A stretch of DNA of 64,000 nucleotides from Kineococcus sp. NBC_00420 (GTDB taxonomy: Bacteria; Actinomycetota; Actinomycetes; Actinomycetales; Kineococcaceae), in the NCBI RefSeq assembly GCF_036021035.1, contig NZ_CP107930.1, positions 2,232,001-2,296,000 of the forward strand, read 5' to 3'. This document shows positions 26,913-36,421 of the stretch, piece by piece. The notes beneath the pieces were generated by a model. The model was not told the origin of the DNA and searched no databases. It saw only the letters and a list, made by a program, of their open reading frames with translations. The first letter of the stretch is position 1; every line of letters starts with the position of its first letter. Both the position numbers and the translations under genes were made by a program.

Positions 26913-28295
26913 GTGTCGACACCCGAGGTCCCCTCGCCCCGCCTCGACCTGCGTTCCGGCCCGCAGCGGGTGTTCGCGCACCTGCTCGTGAGCAACGCGA
27001 TCGTCAGCGTCGTGAACTACACGGTCTGGTTCGCCGTGACGTTCTGGGTGTTCCTCGCGACCCGCTCGGTCTTCGCGACCGGGACGATCGCGGGGATCTT
27101 CGTCGTGGCCACCGCCGCGACGGGGATCTGGTTCGGCAGCCTCGTCGACCACCACCGCAAGCGCTCGGTGCTGCAGGCCTCGGCGCTGGTCTCGGTCGCG
27201 GTCTACGGCGTGTGCCTGGCGGTGTACCTGGCGACCCCCGACGGGACGTTCTCCGACGTCGCGTCCTGGCAGCTGTGGGCCTTCGTGGTGCTGTGCGTGC
27301 TGGGGGTGGTGGCCGGCAACCCGCGCGGGATCGCCCTGCCCACGCTCGTCACGCTGCTGGTGCCCGCGGAGGTGCGCGACCGCGCGAACGGCCTCGTGGG
27401 GACGGTGACCGGCACCTCGATGCTCGTCACCTCCGTCATCAGCGGTGTCCTCGTCGCCTCCGGTGGCATGCTGCACGTCCTGCTGCTGGCGATCGTCGTG
27501 ATCACCGCCTCGGTGCTGCACCTGGCCCGTGTGGAGGTGCCCGAGGACCGGACCGTCGACGCCGGGGCGTCCGGCGCCGGGGCCGGGGTCGACCTGCGCG
27601 GGACGTGGCGGCTGGTCCGGGGCGTCCCGGGACTCGTGCCGCTGATCGCCTTCAGCTGCTTCAACAACTTCATCGGCGGCGGGTTCATGGCCCTCATGGA
27701 CGCCTACGGGCTGTCGCTGGTGTCGGTGCAGGTGTGGGGGCTGCTCTGGGGCGGGCTCAGCGCGCTGATGATCGTCGGGGGGCTGCTCGTCGCGCGTCTC
27801 GGTCTCGGCAGCCGCCCGGTGCGACTCCTGCTGCTGGTCAACCTGGTCTCGTGGACGGTGACGATGCTGTTCCCGCTGGCGTCCTCGATCGTGACGCTCA
27901 CGCTGGCCATGGTCGTGTTCATGCTGCTCATGCCCTTCGCGGAGGCCACCGAGCAGACGGTCCTGCAACGCGTGGTGCCCTACGAGCGCCAGGGCCGGGT
28001 GTTCGGGTTCGCGCAGAGCGTCGAGCAGTCCGCCGCTCCCGTCACGGCGTTCCTCGTCGGTCCGATCACCCAGTTCCTCGTCGTCCCGTTCATGACCGAC
28101 GACGCGGGGGCGGAGGCGATCGGCGACTGGTTCGGAACCGGGCAGACCCGGGCGATCGCTCTGGTCTTCGTGGCCATCGGGCTGCTGGGTCTGGTCGCGA
28201 CGGTGGTGGCCCTCCTCAGCCCGCAGTACCGCGCACTGGCGGCGTCCTCCTCGGCGGACAGCCCGGCGCAGCGATCCACGGCCGGACGGATGTGA
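26913..28295 (+). CDS. MFS transporter
   Basis: The 460-residue protein has about 12 transmembrane segments and an MFS loop WFGSLVDHHRKRSVLQ between helices 2 and 3. The pattern, with VVPYERQGRVFGFAQSVEQSAAP in the second half, fits MFS exporters annotated as macrolide- or drug-efflux-like (DHA family). I chose GTG 26913, preceded by CAGGAG; an in-frame ATG 63 bases upstream lacks support. It converges on the APH-like gene with only 6 bases between. Confidence 0.82.
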   Translation: MSTPEVPSPRLDLRSGPQRVFAHLLVSNAIVSVVNYTVWFAVTFWVFLATRSVFATGTIAGIFVVATAATGIWFGSLVDHHRKRSVLQASALVSVAVYGVCLAVYLATPDGTFSDVASWQLWAFVVLCVLGVVAGNPRGIALPTLVTLLVPAEVRDRANGLVGTVTGTSMLVTSVISGVLVASGGMLHVLLLAIVVITASVLHLARVEVPEDRTVDAGASGAGAGVDLRGTWRLVRGVPGLVPLIAFSCFNNFIGGGFMALMDAYGLSLVSVQVWGLLWGGLSALMIVGGLLVARLGLGSRPVRLLLLVNLVSWTVTMLFPLASSIVTLTLAMVVFMLLMPFAEATEQTVLQRVVPYERQGRVFGFAQSVEQSAAPVTAFLVGPITQFLVVPFMTDDAGAEAIGDWFGTGQTRAIALVFVAIGLLGLVATVVALLSPQYRALAASSSADSPAQRSTAGRM

Positions 28296-28301
28296 GCCGC
28301 G

Positions 28302-29162
28302 TCACCGCGCTGCGGTCCGCCGCCGTTCGACCCACCGGAGCAGGGCCTCGCCCTGCACCCGCTGGAAGGAGCGCAACGTCGGCAACCCGGGCGGCGCCGG
28401 CTGCGCAGCGCGGCCGAGGAAGAACTCCGAGAACCCGTCCAGGACGGTCGTCAACACCTCGGGATCGACGTCGCGGGTGAGGGCGGACGTTGCGAGGACC
28501 CGCTCGGCGAGGTCCTCCTCGCCCAGCCGATCGACCTCGAAGAGCAGGGCGAGCAGGTCCAGCCAGGGCGGGCCGACGCAGGCGTGCGGCCAGTCGACCA
28601 GGACCGCACCTGCCTCGGTGATCAGGACGTTGTCGGCCCGGAGGTCGAGGTGGACGAGGGTGTCCCCGCCGAGGAGTTCCCGGGCGCTCCCGGGCAACTG
28701 CCCGGCCAGCGACTCGGTCGCCGTGGGCAGGTCCGGCACCGGACAGGGGGTCGCGGTGCGCGCGAGCCGCTCCAGCGCCACCACCACGAGGTCGAGGTCG
28801 TCGGGCCGCCAGGGCAGTTCCGGTTGCCGTCCGGGAACCTCGTCCAGGACGAGGACGTGGAAGTCCTCCACCCAGTGCGCACCGCGGAACCCCGGGGCGG
28901 GAACCCCGGCCGGGAGGGCGGCGGTGATCCTCGCCTCGCGTTCCTGCATGGCCGGGGTGTCGCTGTTCTGCGCGGGGCTCACCGCCTTGACGAAGGCTCG
29001 GGTCCCGTCCGCGGCGAGGACCCGGTCCGCCGACCCGGGCGAGAACCCCCCGGACTGCGACTGCGCCGACACCACGGGCGAACCGAGAACCTCGGCGACG
29101 ACGGCGTGCACCGCTGCGGGCAGGTCGTTCCAGCGCAGTCGGTTTCCTCCGGACGCGTGCAT
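28302..29162 (-). CDS. aminoglycoside-phosphotransferase-like kinase
   Basis: The 286-residue protein has the APH/choline kinase catalytic motifs: an ATP-loop with FVKAV, HLDLRADNVLI (Brenner motif) and VLVDWPHACVGPPWLDL in place of the DFG-like motif. Members phosphorylate aminoglycosides, macrolides, or cell metabolites; this subgroup is common in actinobacteria with unknown substrates. The start is uncertain: ATG 29162 lies in the hairpin that follows clpB, and GGAGG a little downstream could serve a later non-ATG start. It may be expressed by read-through from clpB. Confidence 0.75.
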   Translation of the reverse strand: MHASGGNRLRWNDLPAAVHAVVAEVLGSPVVSAQSQSGGFSPGSADRVLAADGTRAFVKAVSPAQNSDTPAMQEREARITAALPAGVPAPGFRGAHWVEDFHVLVLDEVPGRQPELPWRPDDLDLVVVALERLARTATPCPVPDLPTATESLAGQLPGSARELLGGDTLVHLDLRADNVLITEAGAVLVDWPHACVGPPWLDLLALLFEVDRLGEEDLAERVLATSALTRDVDPEVLTTVLDGFSEFFLGRAAQPAPPGLPTLRSFQRVQGEALLRWVERRRTAAR

Positions 29163-29164
29163 GC

Positions 29165-29189
29165 CCACCAGGCTCTCGGAGCCTGGTGG
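29165..29189. terminator. hairpin terminator after clpB
   Basis: A perfect 11-base-pair stem with a 3-base TCG loop lies 24 bases past the clpB stop. It also overlaps the start region of the APH-like gene, so it could limit read-through translation as well as end clpB transcripts. Confidence 0.7.
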
Positions 29190-29212
29190 TCATGTCCAGC
29201 GAGTTGCGCGGG

Positions 29213-31849
29213 TCAGACGGTCAGCGCGGTGTCCGCCCGCCGGACGACGAGGCCCGGCGCGTCGCCGGCCCCCGGGTCGTCCAGGTCGAAGCTGCGGCCG
29301 GCGACGTCGACTTCGACGGTGTCGCCGTCGCGGACCTCGCCGGACAGGATCGCCCGGGCGAGCTTGTCGCCGATCTCGCGCTGCACCAGGCGGCGCAACG
29401 GCCGCGCGCCGTAGGCGGGGTCGTAGCCGGTGATGGCCAGCCAGTCCTTCGCGGCGTCGGACACCTCGAGGGTGAGGCGACGGTCGGCCAGGCGGTCGGC
29501 CATCTTCTGCACCTGGATCTCGACGATCCGCGACAGTTCCTGCGTCGACAACGGGTCGAAGACCACGACGTCGTCCAAGCGGTTGAGGAACTCCGGCTTG
29601 AAGTTCTGCCGCACCGCGGTCATGACGGCGTCGTGCTTGGTCGCCTTCGAGAGTTCCGGGTCCACCAGGTACTGCGACCCCAGGTTCGAGGTCAGCACCA
29701 GGATGACGTTGCGGAAGTCCACCGTGCGGCCCTGACCGTCGGTGAGGCGCCCGTCGTCGAGGACCTGGAGCAGGATGTCGAACACCTCCGGGTGCGCCTT
29801 CTCGACCTCGTCGAGCAGGACGACGGAGTACGGCCGACGGCGGACGGCCTCGGTGAGCTGCCCACCTTCCTCGTAGCCGACGTAACCCGGAGGGGCCCCG
29901 ACGAGACGGGCGACGGCGTGCTTCTCGGAGTACTCGCTCATGTCGATGCGGACCATGGCGCGCTCGTCGTCGAAGAGGAAGTCGGCGAGCGCCTTGGCGA
30001 GTTCCGTCTTCCCGACCCCGGTGGGTCCGAGGAACAGGAACGAGCCGGTCGGGCGGTCGGGGTCGTTGACCCCGGCGCGCGAACGGCGGACGGCGTCGGA
30101 GACGGCCTGCACCGCAGTGCTCTGCCCGATGAGCCGGGCACCGAGGAACTCCTCCATGCGCAGCAGCTTCGCGGTCTCGCCCTCGAGCAGCCGGCCGGCG
30201 GGGATGCCCGTCCAACCGGCGATGACCTCGGCGATGTCGTCCGGTCCGACCTCGTCGGCGACCATCGGGGCGGTCCTGGAGACGTTCTCCTCGGCCGCCT
30301 GGGCGGTCTCGAGCTCACGCTCGAGGGCCGGGATGCGTCCGTAGAGGATCTCGCTGGCGCGGCCGAGGTCACCCTCGCGCTGCAGCCGCTCGGCCTGCGA
30401 CCGGAGTTCGTCGACCTGGTGCTTGAGGTCGCCGACGCGGTTGAGCCCGGCCTTCTCCTGCTCCCAGCGCGCGGTGAGCGTGGTGAGCTGCTCCTGGCGG
30501 TCGGCGAGGTTCACGCGCAGCGTCTCGAGGCGTTCGCGGCTGGCCGCGTCACCCTCCTTGGACAGCGCGAGTTCCTCCATCTTCATCCGGTCGACGGAGC
30601 GGCGGAGCTCGTCGATCTCGACGGGCGAGGAGTCGATCTCCATCCGCAGCCGGGACCCGGCCTCGTCGACGAGGTCGATGGCCTTGTCCGGCAGCTGCCG
30701 GCCGGTGATGTAGCGGTCGGAGAGCGTGGCGGCGGCGACGAGGGCGGCGTCGGAGATCGAGACCTTGTGGTGGGCCTCGTAGCGTTCCCGCAGACCGCGC
30801 AGGATGCCGATGGTGTCGGGCACGGAGGGTTCGCCGACGAAGACCTGCTGGAAGCGCCGTTCGAGCGCCGGGTCCTTCTCGATGCGTTCGCGGTACTCGT
30901 CCAGCGTGGTCGCGCCGACGAGGCGGAGCTGGCCGCGGGCGAGCATGGGTTTGAGCATGTTGCCCGCGTCCATGGCGCCCTCGCCGGCGCCCGCGCCGAC
31001 GACGGTGTGCAGTTCGTCGATGAACGTGACGACCTGTCCCCCGGAGTTCTGGATCTCCTGCAGGACGGCCTTGAGGCGTTCCTCGAACTCGCCGCGGTAC
31101 TTCGCCCCGGCGACCATGCTGGCCAGGTCCAGGGAGATCAACCGCTTGCCGCGCAACGACTCGGGGACGTCGCCAGCAACGATGCGCTGGGCCAGGCCCT
31201 CGACGACGGCGGTCTTGCCGACGCCGGCCTCGCCGATGAGGACGGGGTTGTTCTTGGTGCGGCGCGAGAGCACCTGCACGACGCGGCGGATCTCGGCGTC
31301 ACGGCCGATGACGGGGTCGAGGCGGCCCTCGCGGGCCTGCTCCGTGAGGTCGATGCCGTACTTCTCGAGGGACTTGTAGGTGCCCTCGGGGTCGGGCGAG
31401 GTGACCTTCGCCCCACCGCGGACGCCGGGCAGGGAGTCGAGCAGCGCGTCGCGCGTGGCGCCGACGGCCCGCAGGGCCTCACCGGCGGCGGACGTGGACG
31501 CGGCGGCGCCGAGCAGGAGGTGCTCGGTGGAGACGTAGGCGTCGTCGAGCGCGCGGGCCTCGTCGCCGGCGTCCTGCATGAGCTGCAGGGCGGGACGCGA
31601 CAGCTGCGGCTGACTGACGGACGAGCCGGACGCGCTGGGCAGCGACGCGAGCGCGCCCTCGACCCGGCGGGTGAGCAGGGCCTGGTCGGCCCCGACGGCG
31701 GCGAGCAGGTGACCGGCGACGCCGTTCTCCTGCTCGAGCAGCGCGGCGAGGACGTGCAGGGGTTCGACCTGCGCGTGACCCGCGGACGTGGACCGGCCGA
31801 CGGCGTCGGCCAGGGCCTCCTGGGCGCGGGTGGTGAGCTTGAGGTCCAC
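29213..31849 (-). CDS. clpB: ATP-dependent disaggregase ClpB
   Basis: The 878-residue chaperone has an N-terminal double Clp repeat (about 1-145), first AAA+ domain with Walker A GEAGVGKT (206-213) and [22 protein letters not shown], a coiled-coil M domain (about 410-525), and second AAA+ domain with Walker A GPTGVGKT (608-615), [22 protein letters not shown] and sensor 2 GARPLRR. It rescues aggregated proteins with DnaK. A HAIR-like palindrome 55 to 75 bases upstream indicates HspR repression, and hspR itself lies at the end of this window. Confidence 0.97.
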   Translation of the reverse strand: MDLKLTTRAQEALADAVGRSTSAGHAQVEPLHVLAALLEQENGVAGHLLAAVGADQALLTRRVEGALASLPSASGSSVSQPQLSRPALQLMQDAGDEARALDDAYVSTEHLLLGAAASTSAAGEALRAVGATRDALLDSLPGVRGGAKVTSPDPEGTYKSLEKYGIDLTEQAREGRLDPVIGRDAEIRRVVQVLSRRTKNNPVLIGEAGVGKTAVVEGLAQRIVAGDVPESLRGKRLISLDLASMVAGAKYRGEFEERLKAVLQEIQNSGGQVVTFIDELHTVVGAGAGEGAMDAGNMLKPMLARGQLRLVGATTLDEYRERIEKDPALERRFQQVFVGEPSVPDTIGILRGLRERYEAHHKVSISDAALVAAATLSDRYITGRQLPDKAIDLVDEAGSRLRMEIDSSPVEIDELRRSVDRMKMEELALSKEGDAASRERLETLRVNLADRQEQLTTLTARWEQEKAGLNRVGDLKHQVDELRSQAERLQREGDLGRASEILYGRIPALERELETAQAAEENVSRTAPMVADEVGPDDIAEVIAGWTGIPAGRLLEGETAKLLRMEEFLGARLIGQSTAVQAVSDAVRRSRAGVNDPDRPTGSFLFLGPTGVGKTELAKALADFLFDDERAMVRIDMSEYSEKHAVARLVGAPPGYVGYEEGGQLTEAVRRRPYSVVLLDEVEKAHPEVFDILLQVLDDGRLTDGQGRTVDFRNVILVLTSNLGSQYLVDPELSKATKHDAVMTAVRQNFKPEFLNRLDDVVVFDPLSTQELSRIVEIQVQKMADRLADRRLTLEVSDAAKDWLAITGYDPAYGARPLRRLVQREIGDKLARAILSGEVRDGDTVEVDVAGRSFDLDDPGAGDAPGLVVRRADTALTV

Positions 31850-31903
31850 GGGCTACCTCCGGTCGTGAGGTGGGTGAGTGACGTTGGGTACAACCATGCC
31901 AGA

Positions 31904-31924
31904 GTTGAGCTTGTTCCGCTCAAC
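31904..31924. promoter_or_regulatory. HAIR-like HspR operator of clpB
   Basis: GTTGAGC-N7-GCTCAAC is a perfect 7-base inverted repeat with the 7-base spacer of the HAIR consensus (CTTGAGT-N7-ACTCAAG). It lies 55 bases upstream of the clpB start, where HspR represses heat-shock promoters in Streptomyces and mycobacteria. Confidence 0.8.
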
Positions 31925-31951
31925 CCTGCGTGGGACGGTCGCGCGCGGTGG

Positions 31952-32431
31952 TCAGTGCGGAGCCGCCAGCCAGGCCCGGGCGGGTTCCATCGCGCCGACG
32001 CCGTACTGCTCGTCCATCCCCCGCGCGAGGTCCGCGACGAAGGTCGCCCGCAGCGACGCCCGCCACGCCTCGTCGGCCGCGGCCATCGTGCGCAGGACTC
32101 CGCACGGGCGCGTGCAGGCCTCGGGCGGGGAGGCCAGCGGCCCGCGCTGTCGGATCTCGGTGCACACGAACGCCGGACGCGCCCCGTCCACGGCCTCGAC
32201 GATGTCGAGCACGCTGACCTCGTCGGCGGGGCGCGTCAGGCGGTACCCGCCGTCCTTGCCCTGCACGGAGGCGATGATCCCGGCCCGAGAGAGGGCCTGC
32301 AGGTGCTTGGCCAGGTAGCTGGCGGACACGTCGTGGAACTGGGCGAGGCGCGCCGCGGGCACCGGACCGGAGGCGGCCGTGAGGACCACGCAGCAGTGCA
32401 CGGCCCACTCGACACCGTCGGACATCTTCAC
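31952..32431 (-). CDS. RsrR-like Rrf2-family [2Fe-2S] redox regulator
   Basis: The 159-residue protein is an Rrf2 winged-helix regulator (helix-turn-helix about 25-66). Started at GTG 32431, which is 6 bases after TACTCT on this strand, it has Glu8 and His12 (MKMSDGVEWAVHCC) plus Cys90, Cys106 and Cys110. Streptomyces venezuelae RsrR binds its [2Fe-2S] cluster through Glu8, His12 and two Cys, and is likewise divergent from an NmrA-like NAD(P)-binding gene. The same layout here makes a redox-sensing role likely. It probably represses itself and the divergent reductases through the repeats at 32449-32499. Confidence 0.82.
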   Translation of the reverse strand: MKMSDGVEWAVHCCVVLTAASGPVPAARLAQFHDVSASYLAKHLQALSRAGIIASVQGKDGGYRLTRPADEVSVLDIVEAVDGARPAFVCTEIRQRGPLASPPEACTRPCGVLRTMAAADEAWRASLRATFVADLARGMDEQYGVGAMEPARAWLAAPH

Positions 32432-32448
32432 CTGCTCAGAGTACTTGA

Positions 32449-32499
32449 CCCGGACCGTCATTGTCTGAGTTGATGAACCCGGACAAAGGATGTCCGAGT
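32449..32499. promoter_or_regulatory. paired operator repeats between rsrR-like and NmrA-like genes
   Basis: Two copies of CCCGGAC-N6-TGTCYGAGT lie at 32449-32470 and 32478-32499, 29 bases apart start to start. The second contains a perfect palindrome CGGACA-N5-TGTCCG (32480-32496); the first is a weaker version. They cover the region between the two divergent starts, including TTGACC (32445-32450) that could be the -35 of the reductase operon. Confidence 0.6.
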
Positions 32500-32520
32500 C
32501 ATTCTCCGGAGGTGCTCCTC

Positions 32521-33291
32521 GTGAAGATCGTCGTCATCGGTGGAACCGGGCTCATCGGTTCCCAGGTCGTCCAGCTGCTCACGGCCCACGGGCACGAGGC
32601 CGTCCCGGCCTCCCCCGCGTCGGGGGTCGACACCCTCACCGGGGCGGGTCTCGCCGACGTCCTGGTCGGCGCCGCAGTGGTCGTGGACGTCTCGAACTCC
32701 CCCTCCTTCGCCGACGCGGACGTGCTGCGGTTCTTCACCACGTCCACGGGGAACCTGCTCGCGGCCGAGGAGTCCGCCGGAGTGGGCCACCACGTCGCCC
32801 TGTCCGTCGTCGGCAACGACCGTCACCCCGGTTCGGGGTACCTGCGGGCGAAGGCCGCGCAGGAAGAACTCCTCCGGAACTCCGGCGTCCCGTACTCCGT
32901 CGTCCGCGCGACGCAGTTCTTCGAGTTCGCCCGCGGCATCGCGGCGTCCTCGACCGACGACCAGGGGAACGCGCGCATCTCGCCCGCGCTGTTCCAGCCC
33001 GTCGCCTCCGCGGACGTCGCCGCAGCGGTGGCCCGCACCGCGGCGGGTGAACCCGTGAAGGGTTTCCTCGAGATCGCCGGTCCGGAGAAGCTCCACCTCG
33101 ACGAGTTCGTCCGGATCGGGCTGGCGGCGGCCGGTTCGGACCAGAAGGTCGTCACCGACCCCGCGGCCCCGTACTTCGGTGTCGTCCTCGACGACGACTC
33201 GCTCGTTCCCGCCCCCGACGCCACGACCTCCACGACCACCTACGCCGAGTGGCTCACCGTGCCCGGGAACGCGACCGGTGGTCGGCGATGA
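32521..33291 (+). CDS. NmrA-like NAD(P)H-binding atypical SDR protein
   Basis: The 256-residue protein begins with the dinucleotide motif KIVVIGGTGLIGSQVV and follows the atypical SDR/NmrA pattern: SVVGNDRHPGSGYLRAKAAQEELLRNSGVPYSVVRATQFFEF. The canonical Tyr-Lys pair is modified, as in redox-sensing or quinone-type members. GTG 32521 has GGAGG 8 bases upstream. Its stop overlaps the ATG of a paralogue. Divergence from the RsrR-like gene repeats the arrangement of the Streptomyces regulator and its NmrA-like target. Confidence 0.82.
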   Translation: MKIVVIGGTGLIGSQVVQLLTAHGHEAVPASPASGVDTLTGAGLADVLVGAAVVVDVSNSPSFADADVLRFFTTSTGNLLAAEESAGVGHHVALSVVGNDRHPGSGYLRAKAAQEELLRNSGVPYSVVRATQFFEFARGIAASSTDDQGNARISPALFQPVASADVAAAVARTAAGEPVKGFLEIAGPEKLHLDEFVRIGLAAAGSDQKVVTDPAAPYFGVVLDDDSLVPAPDATTSTTTYAEWLTVPGNATGGRR

Positions 33292-34046
33292 GGATCGCGG
33301 TCGCCGGCGGGACCGGCACCATCGGACGCCACGCCGTCGACCTGCTGCGACGCGGGGGCCACGAGGTCGTCGTGCTGACGACCTCCACGGGCGTGGACCT
33401 GACGACCGGGAGGGGTCTGGAGGGGCGTCTCGTCGACTGCCACCGCGTCCTCGACCTGTCGAACACCCGCGCCGACGCGGGCCGCGAACAGTCGGAGGCG
33501 TTCTTCTCCGCGAGCGCGAGGAACCTGCTGTCCGCCGCCCACGAGGCCGGCGTCGGGCACATCGCGTTCCTCTCCATCGTCGGTGCCGACGTCGTGGACC
33601 TCGGCTACTACCACGGGAAGCGTCGGCAGGAGGAACTCGTGACGACGGGCCCGCTGCCGTGGACCCTGTTGCGCGCGACCCAGCTGCACGAGTTCGCGGC
33701 CCAGTTGCTCGACGTCGCCGACGGACCGGTCGTGTACGTCCCACCGATGCTGACCCAGCCGGTCGCGGCGATCGACGTGGCCACCCGCCTGGTGGAACTC
33801 GTGACGGGTCCGGCGCGGGGCACCGTGCCCCCGATCGCCGGTCCCGACGCCCTGTGGGTGGCCGACATGGCCCGTCGCGTCCTCGCGCGACGAGGGGTGA
33901 GCCGGCAGGTGGAGACCCTGCCGGTGTCCGACGCCCTGGCCCTGCAGCTGGCCGGAGGCGACCTCGTACCGGAGGGCGAGTTCCTCAGCGCCACGACGAC
34001 GTTCGGTCAGTACCTCGACGGTCTCGTGCCCGCGGGCCGGGTCTGA
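33288..34046 (+). CDS. NmrA-like NAD(P)H-binding protein, tandem paralogue
   Basis: The 252-residue protein repeats the pattern of the preceding gene: [48 protein letters not shown] and [18 protein letters not shown], so it arose by tandem duplication and has diverged widely. ATG 33288 overlaps the upstream stop (ATGA). Both probably reduce or sense electrophiles or quinones under redox control. Confidence 0.8.
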   Translation: MRIAVAGGTGTIGRHAVDLLRRGGHEVVVLTTSTGVDLTTGRGLEGRLVDCHRVLDLSNTRADAGREQSEAFFSASARNLLSAAHEAGVGHIAFLSIVGADVVDLGYYHGKRRQEELVTTGPLPWTLLRATQLHEFAAQLLDVADGPVVYVPPMLTQPVAAIDVATRLVELVTGPARGTVPPIAGPDALWVADMARRVLARRGVSRQVETLPVSDALALQLAGGDLVPEGEFLSATTTFGQYLDGLVPAGRV

Positions 34047-34047
34047 C

Positions 34048-34838
34048 GTGGGCGGCTCGTTCTCCCCGATCCGGTTGGGCGCGCTCGAACTGCCCAACCG
34101 GATCGTGATGGCCCCCACGACCCGGCTGCGGTCAGGGGTGACGGGTGTCCCCGGGGAACTCGTGGCCGAGGCGACCTACCCGAGCCCGGGATCGCGGGGG
34201 AACGTGGACGTCGTGGCCGCGCACGTCCTCGCCGCCCGGCTCGCCGCCGAGGCCGGACTGGACGGCGTCGAGGTGCACAGCGCCAACGGGTACCTGCTGC
34301 ACCAGTTCCTGGCTCCGACCTCCAACCGGCGCGGCGACGGCTGGGGTGGATCCGTCCCCGGCCGCACCCGGCTCGCACACGAGGTCGTCGAAGCGGTGGC
34401 CGCGGAGATCGGCGGTCCCGGGTCGGGGTCCGGATCTCGCCGCAGCACGACCGCCTGGGGGCACGGGAACCCGACCTCGACGACGTGTCGGCCACGTACG
34501 GGCACCTGGTGGACGCCTTCGCGCCGCTGGGCCTCGCCTACCTCAGCGTCCTCCACGACGACCCGGCCGGCCGGTTGGTCCAGGACCTGCGGGCGCGCAG
34601 CGGATCACCGTTGATGCTCAACAGCGGGTTCGGCACCGAGACCACGCGGGCGGACGCGGAGTCGCTGCTGGACGACGGGACCGCGGACGTCGTGGCCGTC
34701 GGCCGCCCGTTCATCGCGAACCCGGACCTGGTGGCGCGCTGGCAGGGAGGCCACCCCGAGAGCGCGTACGACCCGGACACCGTCTACGGGACGGGAGCCG
34801 CCGGCTACACCGACTACCCGCCCATCTCCCCGGGGTGA
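34048..34838 (+). pseudogene. broken old-yellow-enzyme (OYE/NemA-like) flavin reductase
   Basis: The N-terminal frame (from GTG 34048) reads as [25 protein letters not shown]. It then lacks the usual YYAQRAS segment and the whole middle of the barrel, joining [10 protein letters not shown] to [23 protein letters not shown]. Near 34421-34430 the frame shifts by one base; the C-terminal part continues in another frame ([10 protein letters not shown], then [35 protein letters not shown]) to 34838. The remaining 791 bases compare with about 1,080 for intact genes. Two in-frame deletions plus a frameshift make a functional product very unlikely. An intact ancestor would have been the third gene of the redox operon. 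Confidence 0.85.
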
Positions 34839-34863
34839 TCCGGCCCGGTGAGAGGCTGGTGCG

Positions 34864-36393
34864 ATGGGTGAACCCACCGCTCGCTCAGCGACCACGACCC
34901 GCAGGACGGTCCTGGCCGTCGGGCTCACCCTGGCCACGGCCGCCTGCGACCGCCCGGCTCCACCGGCTCGTCCGACCACGACGCCCACGCCCACATCCAC
35001 GTCCACGCCGAGCTGGGACGACCTGTCCGCCCGCCTGCCCGGCGGTCTGCTGCGCCCCGACACCACGGGCTGGAACCCCTCGAACCTGCTCTACAACCCC
35101 CGCTTCACGGCCGCCCCGCAGGCCGTGGCCCCCGTCCGCACCGCCGACGACGTGGCGGCCTGCGTCGCCTTCGCCGCCGACTCCGGAACCCCGCTGAGGA
35201 TGCGCAACGGAGGTCACTCCTACGGCGGCTGGTCCGCCGACGACGGGCTCGTGGTCGACCTGGCGGCGCTGAACTCCGTCGAGGTGTCGGCCGACGGGAC
35301 GACGGCGAGCGTCGGGGCGGGCGCCACCCTCATCGACGTCTACTCGCAGTTGGGTTCCCGGGGTCTCGCGATCGGCGCCGGATCGTGTCCCACGGTGGGC
35401 GTCAGCGGACTCACCCTCGGCGGCGGGGTCGGCGTGCTCGCCCCCTCGTTCGGGCTCACCTGCGACCAGCTGCGCTCCGCGACGGTCGTCACCGCGGACG
35501 GGAGGCAGCAGACCGTCGACGGGGACGACGCCCTGTTCTGGGCGCTGCGCGGCGGCGGCCCCGGACTGGCCGCGGTGACGTCGTGGGAGTTCGCGCTGCG
35601 TCCCGCTCCCGACGTGGAGGTGTTCTTCCTGCGCTGGCCGTGGGAACGCGCGGCCGACGTCCTCGCCGCCTGGCAGGCGTGGCTGCCGGACGCACCGCGG
35701 GAACTGTGGTCCACGTGCAAGCTCCTCGCGAACCCCGGCGACGGCGACCGGGTGCAGGTCTCCGGGGCGTGGACCGGGTCGGCCTCCCTGGACACCGCCC
35801 TCGCGGGTCTCCTCGGCCGCCTCCCCGCGCCCGCCGCGAACACCCACCGCCGTCTCGACTACGCCGCGGCGATGGCCTACGAGGCGGGGTGTTCCGGGCT
35901 GGACGCGGCGGCGTGCACGACGAAGGCCCTCGACGGCGACCACCGGCAACCCTTCGCCGCGACCTCCTCGATGCTCGGCCGGGAACTCCCGGACGCCGGG
36001 GTCCAGGCGGGAGTCGCTGCGGTGCAGGCGGTCATCGACGCACCACCGGCCGGTCTGGTCGAGGCCGGGATGTCGTTCGACGCCCTCGGGGGCGCGGTGG
36101 CCGACGTCGCCCCCGACGCCACGGCGTTCCCCTGGCGCACCGCCCTCGCCACCGTCCAGCACACCGCCACCTGGACGGGACGGCAGGACGCCGCGGGTTT
36201 CGACGCCGTGGTCGCCGGGACCCGTGCGGCGCTGAGCCGGTGGACCGGGAACGCGGCCTACGTGAACTACGCCGACGCCGGGCTCCCCGACCGGGCGACG
36301 GCCTGCTGGGGCGACAACCTCGCCCGCCTGCGAGAGGTGCGGAAGACGGTCGACCCCGACGGCGTCTTCGCCTCACCCGGCACGGGAGACTGA
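34864..36393 (+). CDS. secreted BBE-type FAD-linked oxidoreductase lipoprotein
   Basis: The 509-residue protein has an N-terminal Arg-Arg signal (TTRRTVLAVGLTLATAAC) with a possible lipobox Cys28, suggesting Tat export and lipidation. The PCMH FAD domain follows, with His118 in RNGGHSYGGWS and Cys175 in GSCPTVGVSG, the two residues that bind FAD bicovalently in berberine-bridge-enzyme-type oxidases, and a C-terminal BBE segment (AYVNYAD, YWG-like CWGDNLARLREV). Substrates of such bacterial enzymes are carbohydrates or aromatic alcohols. ATG 34864 gives the signal peptide directly. Confidence 0.85.
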   Translation: MGEPTARSATTTRRTVLAVGLTLATAACDRPAPPARPTTTPTPTSTSTPSWDDLSARLPGGLLRPDTTGWNPSNLLYNPRFTAAPQAVAPVRTADDVAACVAFAADSGTPLRMRNGGHSYGGWSADDGLVVDLAALNSVEVSADGTTASVGAGATLIDVYSQLGSRGLAIGAGSCPTVGVSGLTLGGGVGVLAPSFGLTCDQLRSATVVTADGRQQTVDGDDALFWALRGGGPGLAAVTSWEFALRPAPDVEVFFLRWPWERAADVLAAWQAWLPDAPRELWSTCKLLANPGDGDRVQVSGAWTGSASLDTALAGLLGRLPAPAANTHRRLDYAAAMAYEAGCSGLDAAACTTKALDGDHRQPFAATSSMLGRELPDAGVQAGVAAVQAVIDAPPAGLVEAGMSFDALGGAVADVAPDATAFPWRTALATVQHTATWTGRQDAAGFDAVVAGTRAALSRWTGNAAYVNYADAGLPDRATACWGDNLARLREVRKTVDPDGVFASPGTGD

Positions 36394-36421
36394 AGCCGCC
36401 GTCGCGGCAGAGCGGGGACGC

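Noticed and set aside
28302-29162. Aminoglycoside resistance gene
   Set aside because: Only the general APH fold motifs are present; the subgroup is common in antibiotic-sensitive actinobacteria and nothing shows drug specificity.
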